A DNA stretch of 64,000 bases from the NCBI GenBank assembly GCA_013288005.1, contig JABDCS010000005.1, positions 1 to 64,000 on the forward strand. Reading direction: 5' to 3'. The position numbers and the translations under genes are program-made. Position 1 is the first letter of the stretch, and each line of letters starts with the position of its first letter. Source of the DNA: Chlamydiota bacterium. GTDB lineage: Bacteria; Chlamydiota; Chlamydiia; Chlamydiales; Rhabdochlamydiaceae. The notes beneath the pieces are model-generated. The model ran no database searches and had not been told where the DNA came from. It saw nothing but the letters and a program-made list of their open reading frames with translations. This document shows, in pieces, positions 1 through 12,228 of this stretch.

Positions 1-807
1 ACTCCTGTTTTCAGTAAGGATACTCCTCTTTGTCAAATCCCTGACCTTCCTCTACCACCCCTGCCGCTTACTTCTTCTGGGATTCCAAAAGAATTACACC
101 CAGGCATTCTCTCTGTACGAGGAAATGTAAGCTCTTTAGACAGAGCACGTATCATTCTTATAGGAGATACACATCATGATGACCCGGTTCAAGAAGCTTA
201 CATTAAAAGATTTGTCAATTTTTGCTGTGGCTGTGGGGATGTCATTCTTCATGAGGGACTCGGGAGAGGAGAACTCCCACAACATGATTTAGTAGACAAG
301 GCGTTGACGAGAGGCGTTTTAGAAGAAGGATGGGAAAATCTCGCCACCCATCATAAAACATGGAAACACTTTCACGAACTACAAAGACTTAACCAGATTT
401 CCAAGCAACTCCAACAACGAAGGTCTCAAATACAAGCAGAATTGGATCTTCTACAGGATGTCTTTAAACGCAAGACTCTAGAATCCTCTGCCGAAGAATT
501 AGAAGCAGAGGAAAGAACAAGCCTACTAAAAATAGAAGAAAAAACAAAACTACTGAATGTTGAACTTGCTACTGTTAGCGATCAAATCCCTAAAATTGAA
601 GCGCAATTATTTAGGGCTGAGGAAGATTATGAACGTGAAGTTGTAGTGCAAAGAAATATTGCGATGAAAGCTGCCATTGAAAGCTTTCCTTCGCAGAAAA
701 TTTATGTATGGGCCGGTGATGTACACTTCTATGATGAAGATTTACTAAAGTCCTTAAACGAAGAAGACTTTTTACATATCACTTTTCGCGATCACACCTT
801 TTCATAA
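1..807 (+). CDS. TraB/ChaN-like protein (5' partial)
   Basis: The reading frame is open from the first base of the window, so the N-terminus lies outside; an internal TTG at 304 is not the real start. Near the left edge the protein reads ILIGDTHHDD followed by a VILHEG segment, and near its end it reads VWAGDVHF. Paired GDxHH and AGDxHF motifs around a helical middle are typical of the TraB/Tiki/ChaN (heme- or metal-binding EreA-like) fold. The middle, about residues 125-215, is a charged, Glu/Lys-rich predicted coiled coil that is longer than in simple ChaN proteins. Substrate and location are unknown. It ends at a strong hairpin terminator shared with the convergent rpsI operon. Family assignment rests on motif recognition only. 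Confidence 0.6.
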   Translation, partial: TPVFSKDTPLCQIPDLPLPPLPLTSSGIPKELHPGILSVRGNVSSLDRARIILIGDTHHDDPVQEAYIKRFVNFCCGCGDVILHEGLGRGELPQHDLVDKALTRGVLEEGWENLATHHKTWKHFHELQRLNQISKQLQQRRSQIQAELDLLQDVFKRKTLESSAEELEAEERTSLLKIEEKTKLLNVELATVSDQIPKIEAQLFRAEEDYEREVVVQRNIAMKAAIESFPSQKIYVWAGDVHFYDEDLLKSLNEEDFLHITFRDHTFS

Positions 808-839
808 AAAAACCCTCGAGAAATATCGAAGGTTTTTTT
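804..839. terminator. Bidirectional terminator between the TraB-like gene and rpsI
   Basis: A 9-base stem (811-819 with 826-834, one mismatch on the plus strand that becomes a G:U wobble on the minus strand) has a short loop and T-runs on both sides. It sits directly between two convergent genes and fits a Rho-independent terminator serving both. Confidence 0.8.
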
Positions 840-865
840 GAAACAAAAAAGAAATAAAAGGAATC

Positions 866-1255
866 TTAACGCTTAGAGAACTGGAAGCGCTTACGAGCAC
901 CTTTTTGGCCGTATTTTTTACGCTCTCTTCTACGTGAATCGCGCGTCAAGAAGCCTGCGTCTTTTAGAACTTGTCTTTGACGATCATCTTCTTGTACAAG
1001 AGCACGGGATATACCCAGACGAGTGGCAATTACCTGTCCTTCAATACCACCACCACTTACCCGTATGACTAGATCATAACGAGTAGGGTCTCCCTGTTTT
1101 TCCAGAGGAGACAAAATTGTACGACGCTGGATCTCTAAAGGAAAGTATTGTTCAAAAGGGCGATTGTTCACCGTGACTTTACCGGAGCCTGGTCGTAGGC
1201 GCACTGAGGAAACAGCTGTTTTTCTTCTTCCGGTACCAAGATGTTCTTTAATCAT
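866..1255 (-). CDS. rpsI: 30S ribosomal protein S9
   Basis: 129 residues, the usual size of S9. The N-terminus has [19 protein letters not shown], the family hallmark, and the protein ends in the basic tail [17 protein letters not shown] whose final SKR contacts tRNA in the ribosomal P site. It lies 16 bases downstream of rplM, the standard bacterial L13-S9 operon order, and is followed by a hairpin terminator. Confidence 0.97.
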   Translation of the reverse strand: MIKEHLGTGRRKTAVSSVRLRPGSGKVTVNNRPFEQYFPLEIQRRTILSPLEKQGDPTRYDLVIRVSGGGIEGQVIATRLGISRALVQEDDRQRQVLKDAGFLTRDSRRRERKKYGQKGARKRFQFSKR

Positions 1256-1271
1256 AAAACTCTTTACTCAA

Positions 1272-1724
1272 TTAGACGTTTACGGGGACAGGCTGCTGGG
1301 CGACCATGTCATGCTTGTCGCCTTTGAAAATACGTAGCTTTTTCACCTGCGCTTCGGCAAGACGTGTCTTGGGCATCATACCTTTGACTGCATGACGAAT
1401 GATATACTCAGGATTGCGCTCCTGCATAATTCTATAAGGAACTTCACGCATCCCCCCCATAGAACCTGTGTAATAGCGATAAATTTTTTGAGCTTCTTTA
1501 GCTCCCGTTACCTTGATTTTTTCTGCGTTGATGATGATGACCCCATCACCTGTATCAACGTGAGATGTGAAACTTGGCTTGTGCTTGCCGCGTAGTATTT
1601 TTGCGATCTCAGAGGCGAAGCGGCCCAAAGTTTTTCCTGCAGCGTCGAAAATAAGCCATTGGCGATCGGCCAAAGCTTGTTCTTTAGTTAAGAGAGTGGA
1701 TGTGTTCTTTTTCGGTTGAGCCAT
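1272..1724 (-). CDS. rplM: 50S ribosomal protein L13
   Basis: 150 residues, full length for L13. Recognisable segments are the N-terminal WLIFDAAGKTLGRFASEIA, the central DGVIIINAEKIKVTG and the YYTGSMGGMREVPYR region, followed by AVKGMMPK. First gene of the rplM-rpsI operon. Its upstream region (1725-2016) is divergent from miaB and must hold promoters for both; a TATAAT hexamer occurs on the minus strand at 1874-1869 but no convincing -35 box accompanies it. Confidence 0.97.
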   Translation of the reverse strand: MAQPKKNTSTLLTKEQALADRQWLIFDAAGKTLGRFASEIAKILRGKHKPSFTSHVDTGDGVIIINAEKIKVTGAKEAQKIYRYYTGSMGGMREVPYRIMQERNPEYIIRHAVKGMMPKTRLAEAQVKKLRIFKGDKHDMVAQQPVPVNV

Positions 1725-2016
1725 GAATAAAGCCTGCGAAAATTGTTTTGAAAGGCGTTATATTAGACGCTCTCCCCTTTTTTTCCAAGGAGTGAATTAG
1801 AAAACCGTAAAAAGCCCTTTCTAAGAGTCCTATCAAGATGATTTTCACAAGGACGTTAAAATATTCACATTATAAACCGTAATATTTTTTCTTTATTTCT
1901 TATTACCGCATGGGTGTGCGCCTCCCCTTCTTCATGTAGTATGTAACCAAATACATCGGACAATTGGCAGCAAAATGAAGGTGTGATAGAGTTTTTACCT
2001 TATTTTAAGGAGCCTT

Positions 2017-3378
2017 ATGACCATCGCCACTAACCGTCCATTACGAACATTTTTTCTGCGTACTTATGGTTGTCAGATGAATGAGCTCGATTCGGAAATC
2101 ATGGTCGGGCAACTCGAAAAGCGCGGTCTTTTGCGAATTGATGATGAAAACGAAGCAGATCTCCTCATTTTCAATACCTGCTCTATCCGCGACCTCGCCG
2201 AAAGAAAGGTTATGGGCAAGCTTGGCAAACTCGGACTTTCGCGAAAAAGACGTGCGGTGATAGGGGTAACAGGGTGTATGGCCATGGCTAAAAAGGACAA
2301 TATCTTTCGCAAGCTCCCCCACGTTGACTTTGTTTTAGGCACCAATAATATCACCGACCTCAATGATGTTCTCGACGAAGTCATATTGACAGGCAGGCAA
2401 ACCCTGCGAACAGAAGATCAATTCGAAGAAAATCTCGATTACTTAATTGCTAAGCGCGATGACCCTGTTAAAGCACATGTTTCGATTATTCGTGGATGCG
2501 ATAAATTTTGCACTTACTGTGTCGTTCCTTATACACGTGGTCAAGAAGTATCACGGCCCCCTGAAAGTATCGAGGAAGAATGCCGACTTCTCGCAGGTAA
2601 CGGCTACAAAGAGATCACTCTGATCGGACAGAATGTCAATAGTTATGGCAAAGATAAATCTGAATGGAATTGCCTATTTCACGATCTTCTCTATCGCCTC
2701 GATAAGATTCCTGGAATTGAACGCGTGCGCTTTATGACCTCTCATCCTGTTGACATTACGCGCGAACTCATGGAGGCAATTCGTGATCTGCCTTCTGCAT
2801 GCGAATTTGTCCACTTTCCTATGCAAGCTGGCTCTGATCGCATTCTAAAAAAAATGCACCGCATTTACACGATTGAAAAATACCTCGAAAAAGTCGCTAT
2901 GTTACGTGAGATCGTTCCCAACGTTTCTCTTGGCACTGATATCATTGTGGGCTTTCCTACTGAGACAGAAGAAGAGTTTATGGAAACCTACCAACGATTT
3001 GCTGATGTGCGCTTTTCCGTCGCCTTTATTTTTGCCTACAGCGCCCGCAAAGGAACTCCAGCTTTTCGATGGAAGGACGATATTGAGGAAGAAATTAAAC
3101 AAGAACGGTTACAACGACTCTTAAGTCTCTACAATGAGATCGCCTCTGAAGAGCGGCAAGCCATGCTCGGACAAGAAATTGAAGTACTTGTTGAAAGACG
3201 GAATAAAGATGAAAAGTCACTCAAATCCAAAACACGTTGCTGGAAAAATGTAGTCTTTGAAGGAGATGACTCCCTAATAGGCACTCTTCAAACGGTCAAA
3301 CTTCATAGTTTTAGTAACCAAACTTTGCGTGGTACTCTTGTGAAAAATCGCGATCGACTTCAAGTGACTACCGTTTAG
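2017..3378 (+). CDS. miaB: tRNA-2-methylthio-N6-isopentenyladenosine synthase MiaB
   Basis: 453-residue radical SAM methylthiotransferase that adds the 2-methylthio group to i6A37 of tRNAs reading UNN codons. The N-terminal UPF0004 domain has TYGCQMNELDSE and the further cysteines in NTCSIRD and TGCMA, which bind the auxiliary 4Fe-4S cluster. The radical SAM CxxxCxxC motif is seen as CDKFCTYCVVPYTRG, followed by GQNVNSYG, a MiaB signature. A C-terminal TRAM domain is consistent with the last 65 residues. The start is supported by AAGGAG just upstream. It converges on the next gene with only 11 bases between stops. Confidence 0.95.
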   Translation: MTIATNRPLRTFFLRTYGCQMNELDSEIMVGQLEKRGLLRIDDENEADLLIFNTCSIRDLAERKVMGKLGKLGLSRKRRAVIGVTGCMAMAKKDNIFRKLPHVDFVLGTNNITDLNDVLDEVILTGRQTLRTEDQFEENLDYLIAKRDDPVKAHVSIIRGCDKFCTYCVVPYTRGQEVSRPPESIEEECRLLAGNGYKEITLIGQNVNSYGKDKSEWNCLFHDLLYRLDKIPGIERVRFMTSHPVDITRELMEAIRDLPSACEFVHFPMQAGSDRILKKMHRIYTIEKYLEKVAMLREIVPNVSLGTDIIVGFPTETEEEFMETYQRFADVRFSVAFIFAYSARKGTPAFRWKDDIEEEIKQERLQRLLSLYNEIASEERQAMLGQEIEVLVERRNKDEKSLKSKTRCWKNVVFEGDDSLIGTLQTVKLHSFSNQTLRGTLVKNRDRLQVTTV

Positions 3379-3389
3379 ATTCTCGATCT

Positions 3390-4643
3390 CTAAAGAGTGG
3401 CCTCGATCAATGACAGCAAATCATCCTGGAGTTTTTTTGGTATTTCTCCCGCGTCCATAAAATGAGAGAATTCCCCAGCATCTTCAACTGCTTTTTTTGC
3501 GATTTCTTCTAGAAGATCTTCATTATCGATCTCAGGAAATTCTCGTTTAAGATATCCGATGATATCTTCAGTTTTTCTTGATTGAGCTAAACCAAACCTC
3601 ATAGCTGAAATAGCTGCAACGAGAATAGGTAACTCCTCTTTATTCTCCGGAAATTTTTCTCCGATCGAGCGAATCAAGGATTCTTTCGTCCAGGCATATT
3701 CTCGATAATTATCTAAAACAGATGTAATGCACCTATTTCTTTTCGATGCTCGTAGCATAGTGTCGAGAAGCATTTTATCCGTACTATCGACACTTTTTTT
3801 ACTTAAGAGAAGACGTGCAAGCTCAGATAATTCTTTGCTATCCCGATCTGGAAAGTTTTCCACAAGGGCGTCCTTTAAGTCACTTATAGTCGAAGAGGGA
3901 TGATCGTTTAGATATTCTCGAGCAAAGTCAATAAAGGTGCTCCTTTGAGAGGTTTGCATGCAACTACTTAAGATAGTCATTACTTGATCGACAGCTTCTC
4001 TAGTTCTGAATGAATCGATACTTTGCCAAATATCATATTTGCCCATTACAAGATCCTTAACTGCCTCAGCGGCATTCTGGTAGGCATCCTGTGCATCGGG
4101 GAACTGCTCCTCAAAATGCTGCATTAAACTGGCTTTATCCCAAGTTGTAAGAGAGCAAAATTGCCATCCCCAGATCGCCATAACTAAGACTTTAATTTCA
4201 TCTTTATTTAGCTCTGTAAATCCTTCACCCAAGGCGATCTCTAAATCCTGGGATGACCAAGAAGGAATATCCCGTACATATTTTAGTGCAAAACCTATTG
4301 CAAGTTTTCTCTCTTGTGCTTTTAATTCGGCAGCGGTTGGAGTTGAATGAGATGATGATACACTCGACGTTCTTGGAAACAACTCCGTAGCGATCCTAGT
4401 TCGGATTGTTTTTTCCCACGCACTAAAGGCTGATGGATCTAGTTCCCGAGCACGCTGCTGCCACCATGCGACTCTAGTGGGGCTATCTTTTACAAATCGG
4501 CTTTCTGTCATCCACTGAAACACTCTAAATAGGATGTGTCTAATTCGACTAACATCAGAAGGTTTACCAGAGAGCGGAGATTGGGGTGAGTCTCCACGTC
4601 CTGGAGGCGGTGGATCAAACATTGGAAAGCGGCTTATGGTCAT
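3390..4643 (-). CDS. Unknown protein with internal helical repeats (paralogue of next gene)
   Basis: 417 residues, no recognised family. There is no signal peptide or membrane segment. A conserved N-terminal block WWQQRARELDPSAFSAW is shared with the neighbouring gene (WYHQRARRQDPLAYYTW). Two or three degenerate repeats of about 60-90 residues follow, each with an aromatic-rich entry (ALKYVRDIPSW, VLDNYREYAW), an F-P turn (GEKFPENKEEL) and an LVxAIxxxxF helix. The region is predicted to be mainly helical. The two genes are 33 bases apart on the same strand and probably arose by tandem duplication. A secreted effector is possible but not shown by the sequence. Confidence 0.7.
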   Translation of the reverse strand: MTISRFPMFDPPPPGRGDSPQSPLSGKPSDVSRIRHILFRVFQWMTESRFVKDSPTRVAWWQQRARELDPSAFSAWEKTIRTRIATELFPRTSSVSSSHSTPTAAELKAQERKLAIGFALKYVRDIPSWSSQDLEIALGEGFTELNKDEIKVLVMAIWGWQFCSLTTWDKASLMQHFEEQFPDAQDAYQNAAEAVKDLVMGKYDIWQSIDSFRTREAVDQVMTILSSCMQTSQRSTFIDFAREYLNDHPSSTISDLKDALVENFPDRDSKELSELARLLLSKKSVDSTDKMLLDTMLRASKRNRCITSVLDNYREYAWTKESLIRSIGEKFPENKEELPILVAAISAMRFGLAQSRKTEDIIGYLKREFPEIDNEDLLEEIAKKAVEDAGEFSHFMDAGEIPKKLQDDLLSLIEATL

Positions 4644-4676
4644 TGTGACTCTCTTGGTAAATATTTTGGTCTAATT

Positions 4677-5966
4677 CTAGATGGCTTTACGTGAACTCCA
4701 AGCTAAATTCATCAATTCACAAAGCTCAATTCGCAACGAGTCTGCAATTTTTCCTTTTTCTAGAAGGTTTAAGAAAGGAAACCCCTGATGAATAGCCACC
4801 GAGACGATAGAGTCAAAAAGGGCAGCGTTTTTAAAACCGGGAAATTCTCTTAGAAGATAGGCATTTATATTCTCTCTTTCATTGGATTCACTTAACGCAA
4901 AGTGTAGAGCAGAAAGGGAGGCCACTAAAGCAACACCTTCCTCATTTCCCACAAGACCGTTACTTTCCAAGTAACGAATCAAAGATTCTTTAGTCCAAGG
5001 TCGATTTTGAATATAATGAAGTGTCGCAGTAATACAAGCCGATCTCTTCTCACGCTCCTTAGTGTGAACTAAAGTGAATGAGGAATCACTTTCTTTGATC
5101 TCTTCTAGAGGGATATCTTCAGATTCTGCTCTTTTCATAATTTTTTGCAGAGCTTTCATCCCTAGCGAATCGCATTTATCTAGAGGTGTCTCGCGGCCTT
5201 GTAAAATAAGTTCTTGGATATCGTGAGCCCATGAGGGAATTTTGTCGGAATCAACGTGAAAAGTTTCCTCCAAATACTGCAGTAATGCTGATGAGTCATG
5301 CTCTTGACAAAATTGTAGCCCTGCAACCGTAATAACAAGTGCAACGATCTCCTCTCGGCTTCTTCGCGGAAAATATTCACGTACGATGTTGATAATCTCA
5401 TTTTTTTCCAACGCTGGAAATTCATCCGTCACTTGCAATGTAAAATCGATGCATCGCCTTCTATCCTCAATTTTTTGTTTTCTTGTTTCTTCTCTCCTGG
5501 AGCTAAAAAAAGCCTCGGGAGACGGCGGCGCTGGTGGCGGTGTCGGAGAAGAAGGAGGTTCGGCTGGATAAGCAGGAGAGGGTGGTCTTGAGGGAGAGGG
5601 CGGGGTCTGCGGTTGAGAAGGAGGTAAGGGGGGCATGGGAGGTGTTGTCGTAGGCTCGGGAGGCGGAGTAGGAGAGGGTTCTGGTGGCGGAGTAGGTGGA
5701 GGATGGGGAGGAAGTGATGGCATCATTTTGACGACCCTTCTTGACCAGGTATAATACGCCAGAGGATCTTGCCTACGCGCGCGTTGATGATACCAACTAC
5801 GATCGCAAGAGTTACTACACAGAGTCGCTCTTTCCATATATTCTGCATAAGATCGCTGACGCTTTCCCGTTAGAGAAGCACAAAAGCGCGACCAGCAGCT
5901 AGGCTTAGGATAAGAAAGTCCTATTAATTCGAGGGGTTGTAAAGAAGAAGTTACTGATGATGTCAT
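4677..5966 (-). CDS. Unknown repeat protein with long proline-rich linker
   Basis: 429 residues and paralogous to the gene just downstream. It shares the WxxQRARxxDPxAxxxW block near residues 60-76, then has a roughly 60-residue linker made almost entirely of Pro, Ser, Thr and Glu (about residues 89-150), which the paralogue lacks. Two helical repeats follow: one starting RRRCIDFTLQVTDEF, the other RSACITATLHYIQNRPWTKE, the second closely matching the WTKESLIR repeat of the paralogue. Proline-rich stretches of this kind can recruit SH3 or WW domains in eukaryotic cells, so a host-directed role is conceivable. No catalytic motif is visible. Confidence 0.7.
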   Translation of the reverse strand: MTSSVTSSLQPLELIGLSYPKPSCWSRFCASLTGKRQRSYAEYMERATLCSNSCDRSWYHQRARRQDPLAYYTWSRRVVKMMPSLPPHPPPTPPPEPSPTPPPEPTTTPPMPPLPPSQPQTPPSPSRPPSPAYPAEPPSSPTPPPAPPSPEAFFSSRREETRKQKIEDRRRCIDFTLQVTDEFPALEKNEIINIVREYFPRRSREEIVALVITVAGLQFCQEHDSSALLQYLEETFHVDSDKIPSWAHDIQELILQGRETPLDKCDSLGMKALQKIMKRAESEDIPLEEIKESDSSFTLVHTKEREKRSACITATLHYIQNRPWTKESLIRYLESNGLVGNEEGVALVASLSALHFALSESNERENINAYLLREFPGFKNAALFDSIVSVAIHQGFPFLNLLEKGKIADSLRIELCELMNLAWSSRKAI

Positions 5967-6090
5967 AAAAGCTCGTTGGTTTCTTCATGCCCTTGTACCA
6001 CTTCTTTCATTAATTTTCATGAGAACAAGCCAACTTGCAACTCAAACAGTTGAAAACTAGTTTGTTAAAATTTTTCGACGCTTGTATGGA

Positions 6091-7047
6091 CTAAACAGGG
6101 AGCGGAGGTGGAGCTGGTTCTTGGAGTTGTTGTTCAGCAAATAAGCCTTCTTGAGGGGGCTCTTCTTGGAGTTGTTGTTCTTGAAGCTCTTGCTGGTCTC
6201 GGGATTGTTCTTTTTCAAGTTCCTTTGCAAATCCTGCTGTCACCAGGTTGTTAATCTGACTGCACCAATCCTCACGAACAATACGTTTCATGCCCTTTCG
6301 TATCATTTTTTCCTCAATGAGCTGCCTAGAGGCTTCAATTAATAAAAAATGAGAGCGAAAATGAGGATTTGAGGGATGAAAAGGTAAATTATGAGGGTTG
6401 TGCCGTGGAAGTGCTTGCAATTGATTCTTAATACGGTCAACGAGATGGTTCTTGCAGCTTTTTAACTCTCTACTCGCACTGCCCTGCCTTTGTGCTAGAC
6501 GATTTACAAAAGCATCGGAAAGATGAGAAAAATTTTTCATCGATTTGTTACGATAAAGATTGTATATGCGATCGGCTAACAAGCTCAATGGATAGCCGCT
6601 GATAAAAGAAAAAACATGGACAACTGCTGAAAGAGGAAGAACTGGAGCAGCTAAATTCGCAATTAACCAACCTAAAGCTCCTGTCATAACCGATGCGACT
6701 AGGTTTTTTACGATCTTCTCACCAATATTTCCTTTACTAAGCCAAGTATACAATCTCGGGGGAACTCTCCCTTCAATGGCTAGATTAGCTTTGCATTGCT
6801 GCAGTTCATGAGCTTGGTAAATACAAGGTTTTAGAGAGCTAGGAACATCATCTAAAACAGAACTCATTCCACGATGAATGGAAGCTAGACGAGTAATATC
6901 GGAAGGCAGAATATACCCTGCTATTTCTTCCATACACTCGTCCGGAAGGTGGTGAATGGGAAGGCAAGGAAGACGTGGAGGAATGCCACTTTCTTTGCTG
7001 ACATTCACGAAACTCGCTGCTCTACTCACACTCATTGACATATACAA
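6091..7047 (-). CDS. F-box-like protein with hydrophobic hairpin (Inc-like)
   Basis: 318 residues. Residues about 32-68 read IHHLPDECMEEIAGYILPSD then ITRLASIHRGMSSVLDD, matching the F-box pattern (LPxExxxxIxxYLxxxDLxRLxxVxRxW). F-box proteins link substrates to SCF ubiquitin ligases in eukaryotes and are known among amoeba-associated bacteria as effectors. Residues about 113-157 form a bilobed hydrophobic stretch like that of chlamydial inclusion membrane (Inc) proteins. The tail is Gln/Glu-rich (QELQEQQLQEEPPQEG). It has the same two-part architecture as the gene at 23571. Several Met codons crowd the N-terminus, so the exact start is uncertain. Function inferred from domain pattern only. 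Confidence 0.6.
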   Translation of the reverse strand: MYMSMSVSRAASFVNVSKESGIPPRLPCLPIHHLPDECMEEIAGYILPSDITRLASIHRGMSSVLDDVPSSLKPCIYQAHELQQCKANLAIEGRVPPRLYTWLSKGNIGEKIVKNLVASVMTGALGWLIANLAAPVLPLSAVVHVFSFISGYPLSLLADRIYNLYRNKSMKNFSHLSDAFVNRLAQRQGSASRELKSCKNHLVDRIKNQLQALPRHNPHNLPFHPSNPHFRSHFLLIEASRQLIEEKMIRKGMKRIVREDWCSQINNLVTAGFAKELEKEQSRDQQELQEQQLQEEPPQEGLFAEQQLQEPAPPPLPV

Positions 7048-7251
7048 CCATTATTATTAAATGTTAGTAAAAATTATATAATATAATTAATAAAAATTCA
7101 ATATTTCATAATTGAATATTTAATATTCAATTAATTTAAATAAAAAAAGCTCAGCATTTATTTGATTTCTATATGAATAAAATATTTACTAATAGAAAAG
7201 AAGAGGAATGAATCATTGATTGATATAAATTTTTTGATTCAAGTAAGGATT

Positions 7252-11381
<4,130 letters not shown>

Positions 11382-11609
11382 ACTTTTTGCATTCTAGGAA
11401 TCCTCATCCGTGTTGTCAAAAAAAATCGAAAAAAAAGTTGCTACAGAAAAGGTCACTACTGCCCACTTCTGTCCTTTAATTACATTATTAACAAAATACT
11501 AAATCATTCACGTTCATAGTAATAAAAAATCAAAGAATTTATATAGATTAATATAATAAAATAGGATAATTTAAAACTAACGAAAGTGTTCGGATAAGAG
11601 GAGGAAATT

Positions 11610-11987
11610 ATGAAACGGATGTTAGTAGCCTGTATTTTAGGATTGTCTGTAATGAGCTCAGGAGCATTTGCTGCCTACGGCGATCAAAACAACAATAATT
11701 CTACAAGAGATACAATGAATCAGAGGAATACAGAAAGAAATTCCTCTGAAAGAAATTCTTCTGATGATAGCTGCTGCGGCGGCCGAGTTATGATGAAAAC
11801 AGAATGCGAAGAGGTCGTTTGCCCATGTCCTCCTTGCTGTCCAGAAGATGATACCTGTGGACGAAGACCTTGCAAACCAAAATGTGAAAAACCACGTTGC
11901 GAAAAACCTAAATGTCAACCACGATGCGAAAGACCTTGCGAACCTTGCAAACCAAAATGTGAAAAACGTTGTAACCCTTGCGGTTAA
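11610..11987 (+). CDS. Small cysteine-rich exported protein
   Basis: 125 residues. A clear signal peptide (MKRMLVACILGLSVMSSGAFA, cleavage expected after AFA) precedes an Asn/Ser/Arg-rich hydrophilic stretch (residues 23-50). The rest is a cysteine-rich tail holding 18 cysteines, built from short CxPKCEK-type units such as CKPKCEKPRC. No lipobox is present, which differs from classical chlamydial OmcA. The pattern suggests a periplasmic or outer-envelope protein that is disulfide cross-linked, as chlamydial envelopes rely on such proteins instead of abundant peptidoglycan. Start supported by GGAGGAAATT upstream; a TATAAT-like hexamer is at 11552-11557. Metal binding is an alternative. Confidence 0.7.
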   Translation: MKRMLVACILGLSVMSSGAFAAYGDQNNNNSTRDTMNQRNTERNSSERNSSDDSCCGGRVMMKTECEEVVCPCPPCCPEDDTCGRRPCKPKCEKPRCEKPKCQPRCERPCEPCKPKCEKRCNPCG

Positions 11988-12050
11988 ACTAACAGCAAAA
12001 GTGTGGTAGCCAACTAGTGCACTTTTGATCGTTCTAAAGCCGTGGAGACT

Positions 12051-12094
12051 CCAGAGAAAAAGCAAGAAAATCTCCCTTTGCCCTTTTTCTCTGG
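12051..12094. repeat. Perfect 12-bp inverted repeat (hairpin)
   Basis: Arms 12051-12062 and 12083-12094 (ccagagaaaaag and its exact complement) enclose a 20-base loop. It lies 64 bases after the cysteine-rich gene and has no T-run on either strand, so it is not a classical terminator. It may stabilise a 3' end or belong to a structured RNA together with the next hairpin. Confidence 0.65.
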
Positions 12095-12129
12095 ACCGGA
12101 CCTAAAGTGGTTACACACCCTCAAAGGGT

Positions 12130-12188
12130 CTGTCGATTTTTGGTTTCTTTTGATTGACTCCCCTTCAAAAGCATCCGAAAATCGGCAG
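12130..12188. repeat. Long two-part stem-loop
   Basis: Outer arms 12130-12143 and 12175-12188 pair over 14 positions with two G:U wobbles on the plus strand; an inner 7-bp stem (cttttga with tcaaaag) continues the helix after a small internal loop. Total predicted hairpin 59 bases. It lies between convergent genes. There is no T-run after it. Possible small RNA, processing signal or convergent-transcription barrier. Confidence 0.6.
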
Positions 12189-12228
12189 AACTCCTAGAGG
12201 AAAAGTCCTCCTATCTCCGCGGCACCTA

